A DNA stretch of 5,391 bases from Ahrensia sp. (GTDB lineage Bacteria > Pseudomonadota > Alphaproteobacteria > Rhizobiales > Rhizobiaceae). The notes under the pieces are model-generated. The model did not search any database, was not told the origin of the DNA, and saw only the letters and a list, made by a program, of their open reading frames with translations. The stretch covers positions 1-5,391 of the forward strand of contig QILU01000196.1 of NCBI GenBank assembly GCA_003233475.1, in the 5' to 3' direction. Position numbers and translations under genes: made by a program. Positions 1 through 4,658 of this stretch are shown here, piece after piece. The number at the start of each line of letters is the position of its first letter. The stretch's first letter is position 1.

Positions 1-575
1 TGCGCGAGGGCAAAACGGCGCGGGAGGCATTGAACGCCAACACCGCCGCCATGACAAAAGTTTTGGCCGCCATGAAAAGCGCTGGAATAGAAGGCAGGGA
101 TTTGCAGACTTCCAATTTTAACATTCAGCCGCGCTACCAATATTCCAAGCCTTCAAACAGTGGCGTGCGAAAGCCCCCGGAAATTATCGGCTACATCGTC
201 AACAACTCACTTACCGTTCGGATTCGCAAATTGGCTGATCTGGGAGGCATCCTTGATATGGCTGTAACATTAGGCGTCAACAGCAGTGGAGGCATTAGCT
301 TTTCAACGGACAAGCCGGAAGCCGCCATTACAGAAGCAAGAAAAAGCGCCATGGCAAAAGCAATTGCCAAAGCAAAAACGCTAGCCAGCGCTGCCGGTGT
401 GGGCCTTGGGCGAATACTTGAAATCAGCGAGCAAAATTTTGGGCAACCCCGCCCCCGGGCAATAAAAAGAATGGCCAGAGCCGAGGCCTTTGACGCATCA
501 ACTCCTGTCCCGGTTGCCAGCGGGGAGAACTCCTACTCTGTCACGGTAAATGTGCGGTGGGAGCTTTCTCAATAA
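1..575 (+). CDS. SIMPL-domain (DUF541) protein, 5' end outside window
   Basis: The frame is open from the left edge (first full codon at position 3) to TAA at 573-575, giving 190 visible residues; the start and any signal peptide lie outside the window. The opening REGKTAREALNAN, the alanine/lysine helix and then GRDLQTSNFNIQPRY, followed by GYIVNNSLTVRIRKL, are typical of SIMPL/DUF541 proteins. After these come a segment beginning LGVNSSGGISF, a helix (EARKSAMAKAIAKAKTLA), a loop starting GVGLG, and a final strand YSVTVNVRWEL close to the stop. Family members are mostly exported periplasmic or envelope proteins of poorly defined function, some linked to oxidative stress or to Omp28-like proteins; that role is family knowledge, not visible here. 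The in-frame TTG at 30 and ATG at 51 are internal, because conserved family sequence continues upstream of both. The gene ends at a hairpin shared with the convergent gene. Confidence 0.88.
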   Translation, partial: REGKTAREALNANTAAMTKVLAAMKSAGIEGRDLQTSNFNIQPRYQYSKPSNSGVRKPPEIIGYIVNNSLTVRIRKLADLGGILDMAVTLGVNSSGGISFSTDKPEAAITEARKSAMAKAIAKAKTLASAAGVGLGRILEISEQNFGQPRPRAIKRMARAEAFDASTPVPVASGENSYSVTVNVRWELSQ

Positions 576-583
576 ATTAGACA

Positions 584-615
584 ATCAGCCCGGCTCCTTG
601 CGGAACCGGGCTGAT
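584..615. terminator. Hairpin terminator between convergent genes
   Basis: A perfect 10-bp inverted repeat (ATCAGCCCGG at 584-593 and CCGGGCTGAT at 606-615) is extended inside by three more pairs after one mismatch, leaving a 4-base TTGC loop. It lies between the stop of the SIMPL gene (575) and the stop of the minus-strand gene (640), so it can serve both directions. The T tract is weak on both strands, so termination efficiency is uncertain. Confidence 0.65.
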
Positions 616-639
616 ACAGACCTTCAGTTTTGTGTGCGC

Positions 640-1125
640 TTAATAGTAGTTTGAGCGCACGAAACGAACGCCGCAACGCCGACTGCGATCAAAACCAATC
701 ACCACCCGTTCGCCCCAGCGGCGGCCTGCAACCAGAACACCACGACGGTTCACCCGAATAACGTAAGCATTGCGAATTCCCTTGCGACGGGCTTTTTTCA
801 CCGCCTTGTACGGGCTGCAACGGTTGCGACGAGAATAGGAATCATTCCACCTGTTTCCTCTGTTCCAACGACGAGAGCGAGGACGGGGATTATCCCACCG
901 GTTCCACCGGTTCCATCTGTTCCAGCCTCTGGAATGGCGGCGTTGAGAACGGCGGGCTTCGTTGTTCCGGCCATAATTTCTGTTATCAATTGTTATGCCA
1001 AACCCGGAGCCGTTCAGGGTAACACCTGCACGCACATCCGCGTTGGCGCTGCCACCAAACGTAACAAGGGCACCAAAGCCAATAACTGTGGCGATGAAAG
1101 CTGATTTGAACCTTTTCAAAAACAT
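640..1125 (-). CDS. Secreted Arg/Asn/Trp-rich protein with two-cysteine C-terminal domain
   Basis: A 161-residue protein. The start at 1125 is supported by AGGAG at 1133-1137, seven bases upstream. Residues 1-29 form a signal peptide: KRFK, then a hydrophobic core, ending SANA before D30, a good signal peptidase I site. Residues 30-50 are a short valine/glycine-rich stretch. Residues about 55-100 are low complexity, rich in R, N, W and S, with a WNR tandem run at about 68-77. The C-terminal domain (about 103-152) starts CSPYKAVKKARRKGIRNA, continues with GVLVAGRRWGERVVIGF, and has Cys103 and Cys151, which could form a periplasmic disulfide. I recall this basic helix plus strand layout with paired cysteines from small exported proteins of rhizobia and relatives, but no function is established. 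The protein is very basic, so binding to an acidic surface polymer is possible; that is inference only. Confidence 0.82.
   Translation of the reverse strand: MFLKRFKSAFIATVIGFGALVTFGGSANADVRAGVTLNGSGFGITIDNRNYGRNNEARRSQRRHSRGWNRWNRWNRWDNPRPRSRRWNRGNRWNDSYSRRNRCSPYKAVKKARRKGIRNAYVIRVNRRGVLVAGRRWGERVVIGFDRSRRCGVRFVRSNYY
895..921. repeat. 9-bp tandem repeat encoding Trp-Asn-Arg units
   Basis: Three adjacent 9-bp units sit in the coding region of the secreted protein: two identical CCACCGGTT units (895-903 and 904-912) and a third, CCATCTGTT (913-921), differing at two bases. On the minus strand they encode tandem W-N-R units. Looser copies near 848-866 encode a related NRGNRW stretch. The period is a multiple of three, so unit gain or loss would change length without breaking the frame. 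Confidence 0.75.
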
Positions 1126-1196
1126 AATCTGTCTCCTTTTTTGCGCTCTAAGCAGCCAACAGGACCGCTGATAAATTCAATATGGAGATTTGGGTC

Positions 1197-1236
1197 TGAA
1201 CCAACCCGGAACAGGCCATTCATGTCCGGTTCATGT
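1197..1236. promoter_or_regulatory. Probable operator: two pairs of GAAC half-sites in dyad
   Basis: GAAC occurs at 1198 and 1209 and, in inverse orientation, TTC-containing half-sites lie at 1219 (TTCATGT) and 1230 (TTCATGT). Each pair is spaced by exactly 11 bp, and the two pairs mirror each other about position 1215: TGAACC at 1197-1202 pairs with GGTTCA at 1228-1233, and GAA at 1209-1211 with TTC at 1219-1221. The site ends about 72 bp upstream of the secreted-protein start on the minus strand. One helical turn between half-sites is usual for OmpR-family response regulators, so an envelope-stress regulator of the ChvI/BvrR type is a reasonable guess. No convincing -35/-10 pair can be assigned. 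Confidence 0.45.
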
Positions 1237-1277
1237 ATTTTGGGGTCGATGAAGTAAGGGGTGATATTCCCCACCAC

Positions 1278-1388
1278 CGTCATCCTCGAACGCGTTTGCG
1301 CGCTTCGGGGATCCAGAAAATTCAATATTGTCCTTTGATTTCAAACATGGATTCCCGAAGTTTTCTTTCAGAAAATTCGAGAATGACG
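1278..1388. repeat. 111-bp intergenic palindromic interspersed repeat
   Basis: The ends are inverted repeats: CGTCATCCTCGAA (1278-1290) pairs with TTCGAGAATGACG (1376-1388) at 12 of 13 positions. A second inner pair, CTTCGGGGATCCA (1303-1315) and TGGATTCCCGAAG (1348-1360), also matches at 12 of 13. Between the stems on each side lies a smaller hairpin, and the centre (1316-1347) can form a weaker one. The pattern of a CGTCATyCTCG end, then an arm and CTTCGGGrATCCA, resembles dispersed non-coding repeats seen in many copies in alphaproteobacterial genomes. It has no coding capacity. It lies just downstream of the dehydrogenase remnant, so as RNA it could act as a 3' structure or terminator. 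Copy number cannot be judged from one window. Confidence 0.72.
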
Positions 1389-1433
1389 TCGTAAGAGCAT
1401 GATTGAAAAGCCATGCCTCCCCCAACTCAACTC

Positions 1434-2317
1434 TCAATACCCCATCCCGCGCAGTACTTTGGTGGGCACCTGTTCGAATATTTCATCGGGAATAAAGAAA
1501 TCCCCCACCAGCTGGCCCGCCAGGTCGTGGGCGTATTGGTCAAAATCCTCAACCCCTTCCTCGCGCAATACAATCTCATCTATGTAGAAATTACCGCTGT
1601 TGGTCTTCGCATCCCTCACCAGCACGGCATGGGCGGCATCGGCCATTATTTCTGGTTTGCGGCTCATCTTTGCCACCGCATCGCCGCCAAGCAAATTCCG
1701 TACCGCTGCCGTATCAATTGCGGTTAGCGGCCAGAGAGAATTCACGGCAATCCCCTGTTTGGAAAATTCCGCAGCCATCCCCAGGGTACACATCGACATG
1801 CCATATTTCGCCATCGTATAGGCCACATGAGGGCCAAACCATTTTGGCGACATATCCAGCGGTGGGGCAAGATTGAGAATGTGCGGATTATCCGCTTTTT
1901 TCAAATGGGGAATACACAGTTTTGAAACCAAAAAAGTGCCCCGCGTGTTGACCTGATGCATCAGATCAAACCGCTTCATTTCAGTCATTTCTGTTGGGGT
2001 CAGCTGAATGGCAGACGCATTATTGATGCAAATATCAATGCCCCAATGCCCTCGAAGCGCTCCACCGCCCCATCAACGGCATTGCTTACCTGTTTTTCAT
2101 CACGAATATCGCAGATGACAGCCAACGCCTTACCGCCTGCTGCTTCAATTTCTTCAGCTGCCGTGTATATCGTTCCCGGCAATTTTGGGTGGGGTTCGGC
2201 AGTCTTCGCCGCTATCACCACATTTGCCCCGTCCTGCGCAGCACGAAGGGCAATGGCCAACCCAATCCCCCGCGAACCGCCCGACATAAAGATTGTTTTA
2301 TTCTTAAGAGTGGTCAT
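1434..2317 (-). pseudogene. Frameshifted short-chain dehydrogenase, HSDL2-like
   Basis: The start at 2317 follows GGAGG (2324-2328) by six bases. The first 91 residues hold the Rossmann motif SGGSRGIG (12-19), CDIRDE (69-74) and ERFEGI, after which the frame breaks and ends at 2000. The remainder lies in another frame down to the stop at 1434. Removing one copy of the 8-bp duplication at 2036-2051 restores a 291-residue protein with the expected IDICINNAS at the junction. In corrected numbering, Asn121, Tyr164 and Lys168 (YTMAK) of the active site are present, while the serine position is Ala148 (NLAPPL). The sequence NPHILNLAPPLDM through WFGPHVAYTMAKYGMSM matches the dehydrogenase domain of hydroxysteroid dehydrogenase-like protein 2, an NAD(P)-dependent oxidoreductase of uncertain substrate; the SCP2 domain of the animal protein is absent. 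Leu195 replaces the basic residue usual in the WP[RK]T motif. No full-length product is expected unless the duplication is an error. Confidence 0.88.
2036..2051. repeat. 8-bp tandem duplication breaking the dehydrogenase frame
   Basis: CAATGCCC occurs twice with no base between (2036-2043 and 2044-2051). On the coding strand this reads GGGCATTG twice. With one copy the codons read E-G-I-D-I-C-I-N-N-A-S, as the SDR family requires; with two, translation runs into a stop at 2000-2002. Confidence 0.92.
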
Positions 2318-2362
2318 TCTGCGCCTCCATAGCTTGCACTATGATAGCGAATTTGACCTCAC

Positions 2363-2647
2363 CTAACCAGCAGGCTTCTCAGCATCTGGCAGGTTTTTAT
2401 AATCTTCCGCGATAGAATCCGGCACCTGTTTGTCATCGCTCAACAACCGACCGGTGCCTTTTACAACCGCCTTGCCCCCACGATAAACCAGTTTCCCGGC
2501 CCCAACCGTGCCCTTGACCGCATATTTCGCAGTGGTGGCAACTCCACCAACCACACCACCGACCACGGCACTGCCAATTGTCGCAGTGGCGCATCCAGAA
2601 AGCGCCAGCACCCCGGCAAGGCAGATGATTTTAACTTTACCCGACAT
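2363..2647 (-). CDS. Small glycine-rich lipoprotein, function unknown
   Basis: A 94-residue protein. AGGGG at 2654-2658 lies six bases upstream of the ATG at 2645-2647. Residues 1-18 are a type II signal peptide (Lys4 and Lys6, hydrophobic core) ending in the lipobox LSGC, so Cys19 would be lipidated. Residues 24-68 are rich in Gly, Ala and Val with small residues spaced as in glycine zippers (GSAVVGGVVGGVATTA, then KGTVGAGK and RGGKAVVKGTG), suggesting membrane packing or self-assembly. The tail (70-94) is polar and acidic (DDKQVPDSIAEDYKNLPDAE). Small lipoproteins of this build are frequent in Alphaproteobacteria without assigned function. The dehydrogenase remnant starts 45 bp downstream on the same strand and may be co-transcribed from the promoter at 2693. 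Confidence 0.8.
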   Translation of the reverse strand: MSGKVKIICLAGVLALSGCATATIGSAVVGGVVGGVATTAKYAVKGTVGAGKLVYRGGKAVVKGTGRLLSDDKQVPDSIAEDYKNLPDAEKPAG

Positions 2648-2692
2648 GAAAATCCCCTTTGAAGGAATACACTGCCAGCAAATGGTTTCGAA

Positions 2693-2698
2693 ATTATA
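2693..2698 (-). promoter_or_regulatory. Candidate -10 box for the small lipoprotein gene
   Basis: A perfect TATAAT reads on the minus strand, 45 bases upstream of the lipoprotein start, leaving a leader of roughly 40 nt. At 16-18 bp spacing there is no good TTGACA-like -35 (the best is TCGGAA). Support therefore rests on the -10 and its position in an AT-rich stretch of the 136-bp intergenic region. Confidence 0.4.
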
Positions 2699-2783
2699 GA
2701 GGTTTTTAAGAAGGTTCCGAGAGTTTTCTATTCACACTCCCCCTTTACAATAAGTTCGGGTGTAAATTCTCCAATTCAAACCT

Positions 2784-3095
2784 TCACCCAAACATCCGAT
2801 CACCCTGCTCCCGGATCACTTGCTGAGCCTTTTTCAACGTAAATTGGGCGCACTCATCGGCAGATGAAAACATATCTGTCCGGATCAATTTGTGGGTTTT
2901 GGTTTCCCCGTCTATCTGTTTGGAAATCGTACCGGCCAGACGAAACTGCGCGCCTTCAGCCCGCGGTGTTGCGGCAATAGAATAACCTTCATGCTCCAGT
3001 GTCGCAGCAGGTTCCTCGGCCTCAGGCCATGAACCGGAAGCCCCCGAAGACGAACGAGTGGCGGAACGGCCAAAGAGTTTTTTGAAAAATGACAT
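2784..3095 (-). CDS. HlyU-family protein
   Basis: A 103-residue protein, a normal length for the family. The N-terminus MSFFKKLFG is the amphipathic start common to these proteins, followed by a Ser/Gly/Glu-rich linker (11-33). The conserved domain (about 34-103) reads HEGYSIAATP, then AEGAQFRLAGTISKQIDG, THKLIRTDMF, and the C-terminal helix ending in VIREQGDRMF, which matches PF10115 (HlyU) nearly end to end. The Vibrio family name comes from a haemolysin activator, but that protein is an ArsR-type regulator; for this short PF10115 family a DNA-binding role is unproven and no helix-turn-helix is visible. The gene follows the unknown lipoprotein gene by 12 bp, its ribosome site overlapping that gene's stop, so it is probably translated from the same transcript. 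Confidence 0.85.
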   Translation of the reverse strand: MSFFKKLFGRSATRSSSGASGSWPEAEEPAATLEHEGYSIAATPRAEGAQFRLAGTISKQIDGETKTHKLIRTDMFSSADECAQFTLKKAQQVIREQGDRMFG

Positions 3096-3103
3096 TAAGC
3101 AGG

Positions 3104-3110
3104 CTCCTTA
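3104..3110 (-). promoter_or_regulatory. Ribosome site overlapping the upstream stop codon
   Basis: On the minus strand the sequence reads TAAGGAG, eight bases before the HlyU ATG (3093-3095). The TAA is the stop of the upstream lipoprotein gene and shares two bases with the AGGAG site. This fixes the HlyU start and suggests translational coupling. Confidence 0.7.
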
Positions 3111-3692
3111 ATAGATTTTTTCCTTACCATAGAATTCCATTCGCCTTACAATTTTAGGATACAATTTAGCAATATCGGCCCTTTCTTCACTATTGAACGG
3201 TCGTGAAGTCCAGCTAAAATTGGGACCTGTCTCTTTTTTTAATTCAATAACACCGAAACTCACAACCTTGCCTGCCGGTATTGTAAATTCCTTTGATTTT
3301 GGAAACCGCCTAAACGAGAACCTTAGATTTTCTGTTCCCAAAATTGAACCCAAACTGCATTTAGCACTTACCAAACGATATTCAGCAGGATCGATTACAA
3401 CTAACCTCACCTTGCTAATCCTACCCGACCTCCAAGATGTATTTGCACCAAAATACTTTCTCGTGAATGAGCCCTTAACTTTCGCCTGTTCTTTATTTTG
3501 AATCGATATATTAGAATGCAAATTACAAATAATGCCCTGATAAGATATTGCCCCAAGAATAAAAGAAGCTGAAGGGTCGTTGCTTGTAAGAGCTTTTTCA
3601 AGCGTTACCCTATCCCTTTGACCCGGTGTTCCTTGGCAAGAAGCCAAAAAAAGGAACGCAAAAGTGACAACCAAAAATTGCGGCTTAATCAT
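3108..3692 (-). CDS. Unrecognised AT-rich lipoprotein between rpoD and hlyU
   Basis: A 194-residue protein. AGGGAG (3698-3703) lies five bases before the ATG. Residues 1-18 form a type II signal peptide with hydrophobic core FLVVTFAFLFL and lipobox LASC, so Cys19 is the lipidation site. The mature part has two further cysteines, Cys56 and Cys112, a possible disulfide. Its strand-like segments include KVRLVVIDPAEYRLVSAKC (94-112) and FTIPAGKVVSFGVIELK (136-152), an order that recalls small extracytoplasmic beta-sandwich proteins; I cannot name a family. The C-terminus (167-194) looks helical and basic. It is AT-richer than its neighbours: samples of 60 bases give about 37-45% GC, against about 55-60% in rpoD. 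It also uses AGG, TTA and GTA codons (around 3400-3440). This fits acquired or fast-evolving DNA. It begins 18 bp after the rpoD stop with no terminator between. Confidence 0.78.
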   Translation of the reverse strand: MIKPQFLVVTFAFLFLASCQGTPGQRDRVTLEKALTSNDPSASFILGAISYQGIICNLHSNISIQNKEQAKVKGSFTRKYFGANTSWRSGRISKVRLVVIDPAEYRLVSAKCSLGSILGTENLRFSFRRFPKSKEFTIPAGKVVSFGVIELKKETGPNFSWTSRPFNSEERADIAKLYPKIVRRMEFYGKEKIY

Positions 3693-4030
3693 AACGTCTC
3701 CCTCATTATTCTAACTATCCAAAAAGCTCCGCAGCTTCCTGCTTCGGCTTGGGTGTTTCAACTTACGTAATGCCTTCGCTTCAATCTGACGAATGCGTTC
3801 GCGGGTAACACTAAATTGTTGGCCTACTTCCTCCAGCGTATGATCGGTGTTCATTCCGATACCAAAACGCATCCGCAACACCCGCTCTTCACGCGGGGTT
3901 AGGGATGCCAATACGCGGGTGGTGGTTTCACGCAGGTTTGACTGAATGGATGCATCAATCGGCAGGATCGCGTTTTTGTCTTCAATGAAATCGCCCAAAT
4001 GGGAATCTTCTTCATCCCCAATCGGGGTTT

Positions 4031-4038
4031 CAAGCAAG
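4031..4038. repeat. 4-bp tandem duplication breaking the rpoD frame
   Basis: CAAG is repeated in tandem. On the coding strand AGT-CTTG-CTTG-AAACC gives S-L-A-stop, whereas one copy gives AGT CTT GAA ACC, the invariant [20 protein letters not shown]. The correction joins the region 2-3 segment to the region 4 segment with no residue lost. Confidence 0.92.
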
Positions 4039-4656
4039 ACTGATTGGTTCTTTGGCAATTTTCAGCACTTTGCGTACTTTTTCCAACGGCATGGCAAGTT
4101 TTTCAGATAGCTCTTCCGGCGTGGGTTCCCGGCCGATCTCGTGCAGCATCTGGCGACTGGTGCGGACAATTTTGTTGATTGTCTCAATCATGTGAACCGG
4201 AATACGAATAGTACGTGCCTGATCGGCAATCGAGCGGGTGATCGCCTGGCGAATCCACCAGGTGGCATAGGTAGAAAATTTGTAACCCCGACGGTATTCA
4301 AACTTATCAACCGCCTTCATCAGGCCAATATTGCCTTCTTGAATGAGATCAAGAAATTGCAGGCCGCGGTTGGTGTATTTTTTTGCAATGGAAATCACCA
4401 ACCGAAGGTTGGCTTCCACCATTTCCTTCTTCGCCACCCGGCTTTCCCGCTCGCCTTTTTGCACCTGATGCACAATGCGGCGGAACTCGGCGGTATCCAG
4501 CCCGGTCTCGTGGGAGAGCAGTTGGATGTCGGCGCGCAGCTCTTTGATTTCCGGCTTCTCACCCCTAGTGAATTCCTTCCAGCCCTTCGCACCGAGATTG
4601 GCGATGCGGCGCACCCAGTTGGGGTCCAATTCCGCGCCGCGATATTCTTCCAGAAA

Positions 4657-4658
4657 AC
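4657..4658. other. Deletion junction in rpoD, about 26 nt missing
   Basis: On the coding strand EGRLMRLA (ending GCG at 4660-4658) is followed by a single T and then by TTT CTG GAA GAA TAT in another frame ([14 protein letters not shown]). Alphaproteobacterial RpoD proteins usually have about nine residues between the RLA and FL motifs, of the type ESYKVSREE. One base remains, so about 26 nt are absent. The exact number (23, 26 or 29) depends on the parental sequence. Confidence 0.75.

Noticed and set aside
30..53. TTG at 30 or ATG at 51 as the true start of the SIMPL-domain gene
   Set aside because: The frame is open to the window edge and the upstream residues REGKTAREA belong to the conserved domain.
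1394..1417. GCATG/CATGC inverted repeat after the dehydrogenase stop as a terminator
   Set aside because: Only 5 bp of stem with a long loop and no T tract; the larger palindromic repeat next to it is the more likely structure.
1116..1437. Two small minus-strand open frames upstream of the secreted protein gene
   Set aside because: Their sequence (FSGSPKRANAFEDDGGGEYHP and similar) is the translation of the palindromic repeat and operator region; they overlap each other in different frames and show no conserved protein character.
1399..2366. Plus-strand open frames opposite the dehydrogenase
   Set aside because: They are antisense shadows of the SDR sequence, which matches its family strongly on the minus strand.
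2744..2766. TTTACA/TGTAAA hairpin downstream of the HlyU gene as a terminator
   Set aside because: Only a 6-bp AT-rich stem with an 11-base loop and, on the minus strand, followed by G residues instead of a T run.
4030..4629. Middle part of rpoD as a separate gene starting at TTG 4629
   Set aside because: No ribosome site precedes it, sigma-family sequence ([10 protein letters not shown]) continues upstream in the same frame, and its end is the artificial stop made by the 4-bp duplication.
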